NCBI GenBank assembly: GCA_905221605.1
Contig: CAJNDS010000449.1
Location: 16,001-80,000 of the forward strand
Reading direction: 5' to 3'
Length of the DNA stretch: 64,000 bases
DNA from: Symbiodinium natans
Lineage: Eukaryota > Sar > Dinophyceae > Suessiales > Symbiodiniaceae
Position numbers and translations under genes: made by a program. Below are positions 28,816 to 39,960 of the stretch, piece after piece. The notes below the pieces were generated by a model. That model did not search any database, was not told the DNA's origin, and saw nothing but the letters and a program-made list of their open reading frames with translations. Positions within the stretch are counted from its first letter, which is position 1, and the number at the start of each line of letters is the position of its first letter.

Positions 28816-29082
28816 TCAAGCACGTTGCAGGCGTTGTACGTAGTGCTCTTGGAGCATCGTTTGTGGAAATGTTATGAGATCTACGGCAAAGGCATATTCC
28901 TTCCGCATCTTTGGTGCCTTGAACTTGTAGCTAGCCACGGTAAACGCTTCTTCGCATTCGATGGTTGGTTCTAATTGCCATCTTGAAGTAATATGACATG
29001 CTGCAAAACCGTGGCCTTTGCAGAAAACATCAATTATTGCGTTTAGTTGGTGTGTGCGATAATGGTGATTCTTAATCAACAT
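28816..29082 (-). CDS. Intronless 88-codon ORF of unknown function
   Basis: From ATG at 29082: MLIKNHHYRTHQLNAIIDVF, ..., SYKFKAPKMRKEYAFAVDLI, TFPQTMLQEHYVQRLQRA. It is free of telomeric repeat and more AT-rich than the exons around it. The tail (VDL..F.QTMLQ....QRLQR) loosely resembles a WWE domain end, but I would not assign it. It lies between exons 1 and 2 of the unknown gene and may be a gene fragment. Confidence 0.4.
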   Translation of the reverse strand: MLIKNHHYRTHQLNAIIDVFCKGHGFAACHITSRWQLEPTIECEEAFTVASYKFKAPKMRKEYAFAVDLITFPQTMLQEHYVQRLQRA

Positions 29083-29504
29083 GGTCCGTCATATCTTGAC
29101 TAGTGACGGTTTCTATGGAAAGAAACTTTTTTGGGGGATTTACGAAAGTAGGGGACCCCCAAAATACGTAGACGACGTAGACCCCTCAAGTACTAGGATT
29201 GCAGTACAATAAGGGCCCTAAAAAGGTACGTACCCCTACTCTAAAGTGCTACGAAGGGATCCGCGCCATGAATTTAGGGTTTAGGGTTTAGGGTTTAGGG
29301 TTTAGGGTTTAGGGTTTAGGGCGGCATCCCAGGACTCCATAGAACTCCCTTTAGATTAATTGGCCTGCACATCGATATGATGCAGCTGTTTTTTGGAAGG
29401 CCAGCAATCATATCATACTAAGGGCACCCTTAGTTGTGGTTACTGAATAAGGGAACCTTGAACGGAGGGAATAAAGAAAAGGGAACTTGAACGGAGGGAA
29501 AAGC

Positions 29505-29625
29505 TTGGCTGCACTTAGGAGGGCAGTAAAAAATCAAACTTTTAGCTGCCTTATTAAGAAACCCAATAAACCCAAAAAAGCTAAAGATCTAAAGTTACAG
29601 TAAAGAACCACAAAGAAAAGAAAAG
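29505..29625. repeat. Dispersed repeat M6 (copy 1)
   Basis: About 115 bp from GCTGCACTTAGGAGGGCAGT, through CAAACTTTTAGCTGCCT, to AAAGTTACAGTAAAGAACCA, shared in the same orientation with 58385-58492. Confidence 0.85.
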
Positions 29626-29845
29626 GGAAGAGGGTGCCACTGGCATGCCAGGGCCTTTTTGGGAGGCCTGGTTGGAAGGGGCTCTGCGACTGCAAAAAAG
29701 GTATCACTTTGAGCACCAGAACATGTAGCTCCCAGACTCCTAGACCCAAACCCTAAACCCTAAACCCCAAACCCCAAACCCCAAATCCGAAACCCCAAAC
29801 CCTAAACCCTACACCCTCAACCCTAAGGTCCTGGTCCGGGAGCGC

Positions 29846-29956
29846 CTTCTTCTCGGGCGGCTTTGCCGTCCCCCAGGCCAGTTCCACCCAGAAGGGCTCA
29901 GCAGGGCTGAAACGGCGATGCCGGCCAAAAGTCCCTGTGGGAGATTGACCCGCCAT
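29846..29956 (-). CDS. Unknown gene exon 1 (ATG)
   Basis: 37 codons from ATG in a GCCATGG context: MAGQSPTGTFGRHRRFSPAE, then PFWVELAWGTAKPPEKK. GC donor AAG|GCGCTC. No stop separates it from upstream sequence, so it could also be internal, but no acceptor AG is seen nearby. Confidence 0.75.
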
Positions 29957-30399
29957 GGCCGCCCCCCCCGCACATGAAAGGGGGTTGGGGTTTAGGGTTT
30001 AGGGTTTAGGGTTTAGGGTCTGGGGTTTAGGGTTTAGGGTTTAGGGTTTAGGGTTTAGGGTTTGGGGTTTAGGAGCAAGGGACCTCGGAAGAAGGGTGGC
30101 GGTGAGCGAGAGTCGCTGCTTCGCACGGTGGCTTTGAAAGATCCACCGAAGCCACAAAGAGTTTTGGGTTTAGGGTTTAGGGTTCAGGGTTTAGGGTTCA
30201 GGGTTTAGGGGGGGGGGGGGTTATGGGGTGTTTGGGGCTGGTAGCATTTAAATCTGTGTGCCGAAACTGCTCATAGCGAGATGCTGCAGATTTCGGCAAG
30301 GAAAGGGATCCGCCCAGTTCCCTAAGAATAAGCACGGTGCCTTCCGTTGCGGTTTCATGGGGTTTCTAAGGCAACCGAGGGCACAGGGGGGAAATGCAG

Positions 30400-30595
30400 G
30401 TGCTAAACCCTAAACCCTTAAACCCTAAAACCCTTAAACCCTAAAACCCTAAAACCCTAAAACCCTAAAACCCTAAAACCCTAAAACCCTAACACCCTAA
30501 AACCCTAAAACCCTAAAACCCCTAAAACCCTAAAACCCTAAAACCCTAAACCCTAAAACCCTAAAACCCTAAACCCCTAAACCCCCAAACCCAAT
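30400..30595 (-). repeat. CCCTAAAA octamer array
   Basis: More than 20 copies of the 8-bp unit CCCTAAAA (TTTTAGGG), with a few 7-mers. The same octamer recurs at 13370-13445 and 43125-43257. Confidence 0.9.
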
Positions 30596-30609
30596 TCTAA
30601 AAACCCCGA

Positions 30610-30715
30610 GCCGGGCCCTCCTTAAAGGCCTTCCGCCTGTAGAAACCCGAAGCGTGAGGAGCCCAGACGTTCGCAAAGGGTTCTTCAGGCAGGGGATGTT
30701 CCCCCTTATCCATTC
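30610..30715 (-). CDS. Candidate C-terminal exon of the dehydrogenase
   Basis: A minus frame reads EEPFANVWAPHASGFYRRKA, reminiscent of the NV.L.PHASG catalytic-His block. The phase does not join exon 16 with the splice sites I can see, and the acceptor side is overlapped by an inverted-repeat element fragment. Tentative. Confidence 0.35.
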
Positions 30716-30969
30716 TTTGCTTTAAGAAACCCAAAAGAGCAAATATACTATTCTCTATACTACCCTTAACAGGGATTGTTTTTTTTTTTTTTTTTTGAGT
30801 TTTTTCGGGGTTCTTAAGCAATTGGTAGTTACACTAGACCTATAGGGATTATAGTACAGCACCTCCCCTAGTAAGACCCCTTGTTAGTATAAGAGGGGAC
30901 ATCCCAAGGCTTAGGGTTTGTAGGGCTTAGGGTTTTATGGGGTTCATGGGGGGCAGGTACCTAGGGAAC

Positions 30970-31082
30970 CTTGGGAAAGCTTAGGGAGCCTTAGGAAGTA
31001 GTAAGGAGTATTCGGGAACCTTGGGTTACCTACCCTTTCTTGAAGCCCCCTCCCCTTAAAGCCCTATAATACTTTCAAAGGC
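30970..31082. repeat. Dispersed repeat M7 (copy 1)
   Basis: Contains AGGAGTATTCGGGAACCTTG followed by TTGAAGCCCCCTCCCCTTA. Shared with 59292-59405; a third fragment lies at 55035-55075. Confidence 0.82.
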
Positions 31083-31859
31083 TGAAAGTGATTGAGGCCA
31101 AACCTTAAAACCTTGAAGTCGGTTTAGGGTTTTGGGTTTAGGGTTTGGGGTTTAGGGGATAGGCTTTAGTTTAAGGTATAGGGTTTAGGGTGACCCTAAG
31201 ACCACTAAACCCCCACAAATCCCCAAATCCCTAAACCCTGTAGGGGCCTTATACGCCTCGCGACTGAGAACTGCATCGTGAGTTCCCGCGGATAAACAAG
31301 GATCCAACGTTTTAGTCTCAGAGGGGTTTAGGCTCTAGGGTTTTAGGCTTGGACAGGAGTAGCCTGGGAATAAAAAGGGTACCCTTGTTGGGTTTAAGAG
31401 GGAAACTCAGGGAACCCCAACCCTAAAAGAGAAATAAGTTCTAGGAATCCTCACACAGAAAAAGACACATGGGAAAAACACCCACCAGAGCAGAACCTTC
31501 CAAAACATGGCGCGAGCTCCGAGTTCTGAAGTTTGAGGGTTTAGGGCTTAAGGTTGTTTAGGGTTTAGGGTTGAGCTCCAAACCCTCAACCCGAAACTCG
31601 AAACTCCCAAATCCTAAACTTCGAAAGTCCCAAACCTATAAGCCCAAACGCATGCCTGAACCCTCCTACTGTATACCGACTTGACGGTACAGGGGTAGCA
31701 ATTGGGGTCACTGGCCCTGCTCGTATCCACCTCTGCAAACAACACCTTGAACCGTAAGCCCTAAATCCCAAACCCTGAACCCTAAACCCTAAACCCTGAA
31801 CCCTAAATGTCCCCCCACCGCCCCCCTCCCAAAGGTCGATGCCCTCTGTCTGTGGAGGC

Positions 31860-31912
31860 CTTCAGGATCGGATCGTCAGCAGGGATGGGCTCTGTCGCAA
31901 AGACATCCAAAC
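31860..31912 (-). CDS. Dehydrogenase exon 16
   Basis: (G)LDVFATEPIPADDPILK contains the catalytic-Glu block LDVFEEEP. Acceptor AAAGAG|G, GC donor AAG|GCCTCC. The downstream His-containing exon was not fixed; 30600-30720 is a candidate. Confidence 0.93.
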
Positions 31913-33350
31913 CTCTTTAAAAAGGGGCTTAGTGCTCATGACGGGTGCTGTTGAAGAAGTTGTCTAGGGCGTTTAAAGTGAGTTACTAACTACAGACAGT
32001 CGTCATCTGATAGTCAGCGAGTTTTTCGGGTTGGGGTCACCAAACAGTCCATCAGTGCTCTTGCGGTTGCCCAAGAGGTTTGGGGCTGACAGTATATAAA
32101 AAGAAGAGCTGGGTGTGTAGGCGAAGTCGGTTGTGCATGGGGGTTAAGGTTTTCGGGGTAAGTCTGGACGACAGGGCACTTTTGCTCCTTATCGGGTTTT
32201 CAGCTTGAGCCTTACATGGAGGCTTGGGGCTTCTGTGGGAAGCGGCGCAATACCCGCATGTGCGAACAGGTCATACCAGCCGCGTGCGATGTCCTTCGGA
32301 GCCAACCTACTAGCCGGTCTGAAGAAATTATTGCCGCATGGGGCCTGACCTACTTACTTATAACACTAGAAGTGACGCCACAGCGACAAAGGCAGCAAGC
32401 TTACACGCGGCACGCATCAGACATGTAAGAACAAAGATGTATGGTCGCGTGTGTGGCACGAGTATTACCCTAACCAATGTCAAAGCTGTTGAAATAACAA
32501 CTCATCATCGCACGGCTGCGGCAAGTACTGGGGAGATGTCTGCACAGGAGCGAGTTCAAGGTCCTTCTACGCCGCCAGGGTGCCATGGGGTGGGCGGTGA
32601 CCCAGCTTTCTGTTGTCTCTTTTTTTGGCACGTCGGGAGCCCCTCACAAGCTTGGGACCCTCCTAACCCCCCCCCCCCCCCCAACTCTCAGACCCGTCTT
32701 TCCCACAGGCAGGCCGAGGCCTCTGATACCGTGAACCCTAAACCCTAAACCCTAAACCCTAAACCCGAAACCCCTATTGACCTTTTCGGTGCAGCTGCTC
32801 ACTGCCCGAGGCCGTTAAAATCTGCGCAAAATCAATAGTGAAATCGGCAATGTTTCCCGAATCCTGAATTTAGGGTTTAGGGTTTAGGGTTACCCCCCAC
32901 AGACAAGACCCAGACGCTTCAAATCTTAAGACGCCCAAACCTACAAGGGTCCTGAGGGCCCTGTTGGAAGCTTCCGGAGGAAGGGGCCCGTCGAGGCCTC
33001 TGCTACACCCCGCACTTTTTAAACCCTAAACCCTAAACCCTAAACCCTAAAACCCTAAAACCCTAAAACCCTAAAACCCTAAACCCTAAACCCTGAAACA
33101 CAAACCCTAAACCCTGCTTTAGACCCGGATCGGCTAGCCAAGAAGCTCCCCTTGTTAGGGGGGCCGGGGAAAGGTTACCACTGGGCTGCCAAGCAGATCC
33201 TAAACCCCAAACCTTTCAATGCTAAACCCTAAACCCCAAACCCCGAACCCTAAACCCCAACAGATCCTAAGCCCCAAACCCTAAACCCTAAACCCTAAAT
33301 CCTAAACCCTAAACCCCAATCCCTCCCAACCCACAAGCCCCCCTTCCGGC

Positions 33351-33388
33351 CGGCGCGGAATCGCCGCTGTGAAAGAAGCTCAGCGAGC
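33351..33388 (-). CDS. Dehydrogenase exon 15
   Basis: (Q)LAELLSQRRFRA(G) is the LAEAL..GRIAGAG block. Acceptor GCAAAG|G, GC donor CCG|GCCGGA. Confidence 0.9.
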
Positions 33389-34295
33389 CTTTGCAAATTT
33401 GCAAAGTAAAGTTTAGGGTTTAGGGTTTAGGGTTTAGGGTTTAGGGTTTAGGGTTTAGGGTTTAGGGTTTAGGGTTTAGGGCTTAGGGCTTAGGGCTTAG
33501 GGCTTAGGGCTTAGGGCTTAGGGCTCTAGTACCGCCTCCCCCAGAATACCTTGCTAGTTCCTTCAGTGTGCATTCGGGAATTCGGAATGGGCTACCTGAC
33601 ATCCCTAGAGATAACCCTTTGAGGGGCCTGCTGGAGAGGGTCTGCAAACATTTTCAGTTGCGCGGACTTTTGTTCGTCAAGTCCTCTTTGCGAATATTTA
33701 GTGGGTTCAGAGCTTGGAGTTTCAAGGCATAGGGTTTACAGGGTTTAGCATGAGACTCCACATTAGCACAAGAAAACCGCAATGAGCCCCAATTAGGGAC
33801 ATTCATTCTGAGAGCTGCCCACAAGTCCTGTGTTCATTCATCCGTGCTTCCTGGCCAACACTGTGGGGGGGTCTAGTACTGTTGCACCTTTCAGCGGGGG
33901 AAGACGAGGCATCTGACAGATTGCAGCACGAGGCGTGTCGCGTGGCTTGGGAGGTTGAGAACGAAACCCTACACCCAGAACAACCTGCTTATCGCCGGAG
34001 TTTGGTAGGAGTCTCTCCCACGTCAGCGCCAGGAGGCTTTGGATGCTCCTGTTCGGGGGTTGCAACATCAAGTCCCAAACCCTAAACCCTAAACCCTAAA
34101 CCCTAAACCCTAAACCCTAAACCCTAAACCCTAAACCCTAAACCCTAAACTCTGTGTATCCTTGACTCTTAACCATGGCCGTAAAGCCCCCATAATGTGT
34201 CAAAGGCAACGCCTAAGCCCCTCATCTCCACAGCCCATGCAGAGGGGCATTAACTAGAGCACTCCAGAACACAAAACTTTGTACCCGTCAGGATG

Positions 34296-34432
34296 AGGGT
34301 TTAGGGTTTAGGGTTTAGGGTTTAGGGTCTAGGGTTTAGGGTTTAGGGTTTAGGGTTTAGGGTTTAGGGTTTAGGGTTTAGGGTTTAGGGTTTAGGGTTT
34401 AGGGTTTAGGGTTTAGGGTTTAGGGTTTAGGG
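34296..34432 (+). repeat. Interstitial telomeric array (TTTAGGG)n
   Basis: About 19 units with one TCTAGGG variant, directly upstream (in transcript sense downstream) of dehydrogenase exon 14. Confidence 0.95.
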
Positions 34433-34488
34433 ACCCAAACCTAGAGACCGACCCAGCACAGCAAGGCTATTAGCAAAGAAGCACGGGC

Positions 34489-34541
34489 TGGTCGCAGACG
34501 CCGCCACGGGCCACGTTGATGAGCACGGCCTGCGTGGCTTT
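34489..34541 (-). CDS. Dehydrogenase exon 14 (ARGG motif)
   Basis: KATQAVLINVARGGVCD(Q): the NVARGG Arg binds the 2-oxo/hydroxy acid carboxylate in this family. Acceptor CCCAAG, GC donor CCA|GCCCGT. Confidence 0.94.
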
Positions 34542-35102
34542 CTTGGGACGGCAGAGGGCCAAGCCGAGGGTTTAGGGAAGTTTAGGGTTTAGGGTTTAGG
34601 TTTTGGGGTTTAGGGTTTGGGGTTTGGGGTTTTGGGTTTGGGTTTAGGTTTTGGAGCCGTTTCAAGGCTTTGGGTTGAGGGTTATAGGGCTAGAGGCCAT
34701 AGGGTTTAGAGCTTAGGGTTAAGGGCTTTAGGGTTGGGGAGTAGGGGTTAGGGCTTAGGGCTTAGGGAAATCCTTATAAGCCCGAAACCCTAACCCCTAA
34801 ACCCTAGCTTCCAGTGGCTCGCAATGCATCGGAACACCAAGGAAAACACTACGACTGAGGACATTGCGACTCAACCCGAAAGCTCGACCACCCGAAACCT
34901 GCAAACCTCCTAACCACCTAAACAACCCCTCGAGACCCGCTAAATACGGCCCTTATTTAGGGGTACTTGGGGGCCCTAAACCTAAACCCTAAACCCTAAA
35001 CCCTAAACCCTGAAGTCTAAACCCTAACCCTAAACACTATAAACCCTAAACCCTAAACCCTAGAAACCCTAAACCCTGACCCCTAAACCGCATGTGGCCC
35101 AC

Positions 35103-35156
35103 CTCGGGGCGAAGCCGCTCGAGGAGGTTGCGGCCGATGATGCCCTGCTTGGAGCT
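35103..35156 (-). CDS. Dehydrogenase exon 13
   Basis: SSKQGIIGRNLLERLRPE continues LN..T+GLIG...L..++P. Acceptor GGGAG, GT donor GAG|GTGGGC. Confidence 0.88.
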
Positions 35157-35199
35157 CTCCCTTTTTTGTTTTTTTCTTTTGGGGGGGGGGGGGGGGGGT

Positions 35200-37220
35200 A
35201 AGGGTTTAGGGTTTAGGGTTTCGGGTTTAGGGTTTAGACTTTAGGGTTTAGGGTTTAGGTTGGGGGGGGGGTTTAGGGTCTGGGCTTTGTGGCTTGGGTT
35301 TTGGCGGAGTTGGGGCTTATAGGGTTTTGGGTTCGGGGTTTGGGGCTTGGGGTTGGTAGGGTTGAGGGTTGAGGGATTTAGGGCTTTAGGGGTGTTAGGC
35401 ATCTGGGGCGGTCAAGTGGGTTTGGGTTTAGGGATTGGCGATTAGGGCTACATGCGGCTTATGGGGTCTTAGGGGACTCGGCGGATCTGGGTCTGACTAC
35501 AGGGGCTTCATTGGAGTAGGTGAGGGCTTGTTGATGAGAATCCCTGACATGTGCAACCCAGGACAATTACACCGCAGACCAGGTTCAGAGTTCAGATTTC
35601 AATTTTTTCTGGGGGGGGGGGGGGGGTCCAAGGCAGGTAATCCAGTGGTCTCAAAAGCTTCTTGATTCTCCCTAATGGCTCTCGCTATCTTCCCTTCCCC
35701 TTCAAGCACCTTAAGCAGGTTTGGGGCTCGTGTGACCCGAAACCCTAACCCTAAACCCTAAACCCTAAACCCTAAACCCTAAACCCTAAACCCTAAACCC
35801 TAAACCTTCCTGAGAGGTTCTAGCACTCACGCACGGGCCACTGTGAGAGACAGGTTGCGGGAGGTCTCAGGAGCCACTCCCCAAAGAAAGCGGAGGCACG
35901 AGAAGCTCATATCTGCATGCAAGTCTAAACCATGAAGACAACTAAAACCCTAAACCCTAAACCCTAAACCCTAAACCCTAAACCCCAATTAATACGGTAC
36001 TTTTTAGCCCTAAGTCTCTTAAGTAGGTGATAGGTACACTTATAATTGGGGTTAAAGTACCCATGAACCCCTAGCCTCAAACCCTAAACCCCAGGTTAAG
36101 TAGGTTAAGAGTAAACTTATTGTTGAGGTTATGACCCAAAACCCAGAACCCTAAAATCTAAGCCCTAGTTGGGGTTCTAAGTACCTAAGTAGAGTTGTCC
36201 CCTCTGCTGTGACGGCCCCACGCCTGCGTCTCGGCCTAGGCCGGGCAAGGGCAGGGGGTTTCTTGATGGGCACCCCGAAGCCCGAAGCCCTAAGCCCTAA
36301 ATCCCAGATCCTAAACCCTAAGCCCTGACTCCTAATCCCTAAGCCCTAACTCCTAAACCCTAAGCCCTAAACAGAGGCAAGCCAATCGGCTACTAACCAC
36401 CAGAAGAAGGCCCCCGGGCCGCGTTAGTAGCGCTTCTTAGGTCGGTTCAAGTCAAAGGAGGGTTTAGGGTTTAAGTTTTAGGGTTTAGGGATTTGTCTGT
36501 TTGCTGAAATCTTCGACCACCCCGGTCATCATCGGCATCACCGAACCGGACCAGAAATGTCGTGACATGTCCTGAGTTCATCTGATTTCGCGATCTGCCA
36601 CAAAACCTGTTTTCGTGCCTTTTGAAGTCGTCGGCTATGAAAGCTTCTAAACCCTAAACCCTAAACCCTAAACCCCCTCCTTTCTTTCCTTGGTTCCTCA
36701 TGAAGGTACCTGCCGACGGATGAAGCCCTAAGCTCTGTAATCTGTAGTGTTGTTTAAGGTTTAGGGTTTAGGGTTTAGGGTTCAGGGTTCAAATGCACAA
36801 ACGTGTACTCCGCGTTCCCGCCGTAAGAAGTGAAGATTCGGATCCGCCCAGCTTCATTGTTGCCCCTAGACCCCTTAACCCCTGGACCTCAAAATATATT
36901 CAACCCCTCAAAAACTCCGAAAACCCCCGGAAGCTCTGATCCCAAAATGGGTATTTCCCAAAATAGGGCACCCCTTTTATACCACAAAGAGAATAGAATC
37001 CCCTTAAAGGGACACCCAAAAAGGATGCCCCTATTTTCGGAAACACACATACATGTATATAAATAAACCCTGAACCCTAAACCCTACACCCGAACCCTAA
37101 ACCCTAAACCCTACACCCTAAACCGCTAACCCTAAACCCTAAACCCCAAACCCTAAACCCCTAACCCTAAACCCTAAACCCTAAACCCCAAACCCTAAAC
37201 CCCAAACCCTCAACCCCAAA
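35200..37220. other. Dehydrogenase intron (exons 12-13) with non-fitting coding-like islands
   Basis: Islands at about 36.55 kb (HFWSGSVMPMMTGVVEDFSK) and 36.83 kb (NNEAGRIRIFTSYGGNAEYT) look coding on the minus strand. Exons 12 and 13 join in frame without them, so they are not normal dehydrogenase exons. The rest is telomeric units, G/T runs and an M4 fragment. Confidence 0.45.
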
Positions 37221-37235
37221 TCAGTGACACCGCGC

Positions 37236-37283
37236 ATTGAGAGCCACGTGCAGGGACACGATGTCCGACTTCTCGAAGAGCTC
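37236..37283 (-). CDS. Dehydrogenase exon 12
   Basis: ELFEKSDIVSLHVALN is the SD-V-SLHVPLN block of the family. Acceptor GAGCCAG|G, GC donor AAT|GCGCGG, the same donor sequence as exon 6. Confidence 0.93.
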
Positions 37284-38729
37284 CTGGCTCAACCCTGAAC
37301 CCGGGATGGCCCGGTTTAGGGTTTAGGGTTTAGGGTTGAACCCCTCTGAAACAATATTCCCCAAAAACAGCCCTCTTGCACCCAATGAAGGGAGATATCG
37401 AATATCCCAAGGGTCGACCTAGAAACCCAGACAAGGCATGATCCCTTCCTACATACCCCTGGCGTGTGAATTCATGCCTCGCTTCTGGTGAGTTGGGGGT
37501 CTTTGAGGGTTTAGGGTTTAGGGTTTAGGGTTTAGGGTTTTAGGGTTTTAGGGTTTAGGGTTCTTGGCCGATACTTGCTGGCTCTGTGTGAATCAGAGAA
37601 TCGGGTACCCCAAATAGTCCGCTAAGGCTTACAACGAAGAGCCAGTACGGATCGAGGCGCCAAGGCGTACCCTTTTGGGGTTTAGGGTCTAGGGTTTAGG
37701 GGTCTTCTGGTTCTGGAAATCCCTGTCCTCAATGGGCACCTGCTTTCCCAGAGAGTCGAAGGCAGGCTTCGGGCGGCGGGACCTCTGACGGATCGGTGCC
37801 ATGAAACCCTAAAGCCCTAAACCCTAAACCCTGCACCCTAAACCCCAAACCCTGAAACCCTGAAGCCCTAAACCCTGAACTAAAGGGACTTTAATAATGG
37901 GAACGTCCCAAACAGGGAACCCCAACAATCACATAGAAAATATTTTTGGAATATATCTGGCAGATGCCTTATATTCACTTTTACGTTCCGGCTATAATTC
38001 TTGGGGTTCCCTGTTTGGGGTTCTCGTTCGGATGGGTTCAGATGGTTTAGGGTTTAGAGGGTTGAGGGTTTAGGGCCCTACACCGCTACCGTGCGCGAGG
38101 TCACAGGGTTAAAGGTTTAGGATAGGTAGGTGACTGAAGCTTCCAAGGTTTAGGGATTTGTGGTTGCAGGGTGTGTGTTTAGTGTGGGGGTCTAGAGTCT
38201 AGGGTTCAAAGGCTTTAATTTCCGGTTCGGAGGTTTAGCAAACCCGAAACCCTATACCCCAAACAGACAGGTTTGAGGATACATGTTGTGGACATAACTT
38301 CCAGGTGACCCCAGTAGCCATAATATGGAAGGGGGTTCTCGGGTTCGGGGTTTACAGGACTTAGGGTTTAGGGTCTAGCCCTCACTACACATCGCTTGGG
38401 AAACTCCACTGTAAGCGCTCAAATCCTGAACTACATGCAGGAGCACAGAAAACCCTGAACCCTGAAACCCTGAACCCTTGAAACTACAAAACCCGATCCC
38501 CGCACCGCCATGTGCCCCCGATGACGGCTTTGCTGATTTCACTTGGGGAGGTTCGTCCGGGGAAGTCTTGGCAAGACTCGCAGAGAACCAGGCAAGCCCT
38601 GTGCTAGTTTGTGCCTCGCCCAGATCCTAAACAAAAAGACTCCAAAAACCTAAACCCCAAACCCCATAAACCCCAAACCCCTAAACGCCCCTCCAGGCCC
38701 GCAAGCCTGCCCCTTTCAACCATTCCCTA

Positions 38730-38795
38730 TTGGGATGTTCCCCCTTAGACTAGCAGTCCTTGAGAGGGATCTGTTGTGTAAGGGAACATCCCCAA
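38730..38795. mobile_element. MITE-like family M1 copy
   Basis: TTGGGATGTTCCCCCTTAGA to GTAAGGGAACATCCCCAA; 66 bp with matching terminal inverted repeats. Confidence 0.8.
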
Positions 38796-39046
38796 TTCCC
38801 GACATTACTCCGATTCTTGGGCAAAAGGGAACCCTGAACCCTGAACCCTAAACCCTAAACCCTAAACCCTAGACCCTTCTGAATTGGCACACCGAACCCT
38901 AAACCAAGATAAGCCCTCCCCAAGCCCGAGCCCTAGGCTTGAAACCCTACAAAAACCCTAAACCCTAAGCCCTAAGCCCTAAGCTTTGAAGCCTAGACCC
39001 TAAACCCTAAACCCTAAACCCTAAACCCTAAACCCTAAACCCTAGC

Positions 39047-39110
39047 TTTGGAGCCACGGGACCAGCCCAGGATTTCGCTCGGGCCGAAGGCTTTGAACAG
39101 CTCCGCCGTC
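39047..39110 (-). CDS. Dehydrogenase exon 11
   Basis: TAELFKAFGPSEILGWSRGS(K) matches the helix and strand after the glycine loop. Acceptor TTTTTGTTCAG, GC donor AAA|GCTAGG. Confidence 0.9.
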
Positions 39111-39960
39111 CTGAACAAAAAGCTCGCGGGGCTCGGTTGTGTGGGGTTTAGGGTTTAGGGTTTAGGGTTTAGGGTTTAGGGTTTAGGGTTTAGGGTTTAG
39201 GGTTTAGGGTTTTTGGTTTAGGGTTTAGGGTGAACGGTTTAGGGTTTAGAAGTTGGGGTTTAGGGCTTAGGGCGTACTAGGGCTTCTAAGTGCTTAGTAG
39301 GCGGGTCCATTAGGGCTTGTTGGGGCTTGTAGGAGTCTTAGTTGCTGAGTTCATAAGCCCCCCCAAAAGTGTACAGTTTCGTTTCCATAGGGGATTATAG
39401 TATCCCAAAAGGTGTAAAGTGTACTCACTCAGCTACTGAGGTGTTTAGGGTTTAGGGTTTAGGGTAACCTTTAAAGAAGTTAAGAGCATGTCGAAGGGCC
39501 CACAGCTGAAGCGGTTTTGAGGTTAGCGTTTAGGGTTTAGGGCTTGGGGCGTTTGGTTTAGAAAGCGCGAGCAAGGTCTTCGGATTTCGGGCGTGAGTTG
39601 TGTTGGGATGCAGGTTGCGCTCTAGCCCTAGACCCTAAACCCGAAACCCCAGATAGCCAGAAATCCGATGAACGGAAATATGTACTTCAGAGCAAACTCG
39701 CCATCCCCAAACCCTAAGTTCAGCGGGAGGCTAAAGTGCTGAACCTTCTTATGCACCCTAGAAAAATCCAAAGTCAACTTCAATCCCAAATGACCTTTTC
39801 AAGGGAAGGTCGCGACGAAGCCTGCAATGCAAACACAATCACATCAGGTCGTGTGACTCCAGTGCCGGTGGACAAACGATCCCACTTCGGGTCAGCACAG
39901 AAGGTGGGTTGGTTACCTTAGGGTTTTAGGGTTTAGGGTTTAGGGTGTAGGGTTTAGGGT

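Larger units (their letters stand above)
7062..29956 (-). other. Gene: unrecognised protein, 23 exons traced, hosts the copia element
   Basis: Starting from ATG at 29956, 23 exon candidates down to 7062 chain with compatible phases at every junction (1,366 bp, about 455 codons). The product starts MAGQSPTGTFGRHRRF and includes VKELVPDIVRDKVMQLAG, GAVVIEMLWGASQRLAAR, DFLSKKQVIVTHFQTPEELK, HPVVQAVLSGAQGALTVEAL, NGMWCAACAAELQGQ and VEEKHVSITYALLKRQ. I recognise no family. About 13 of 23 donors are GC by my assignment. The copia element fills the intron between exons 9 and 10. The C-terminus may lie further left, where islands at 4.69, 2.5, 1.6 and 0.2 kb look coding. Confidence 0.65.

Noticed and set aside
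30065-30170. Plus-strand exon GPRKKGGGERESLLRTVALK
   Set aside because: Open on both strands; all well-supported exons are on the minus strand and no acceptor/donor pair decides it.
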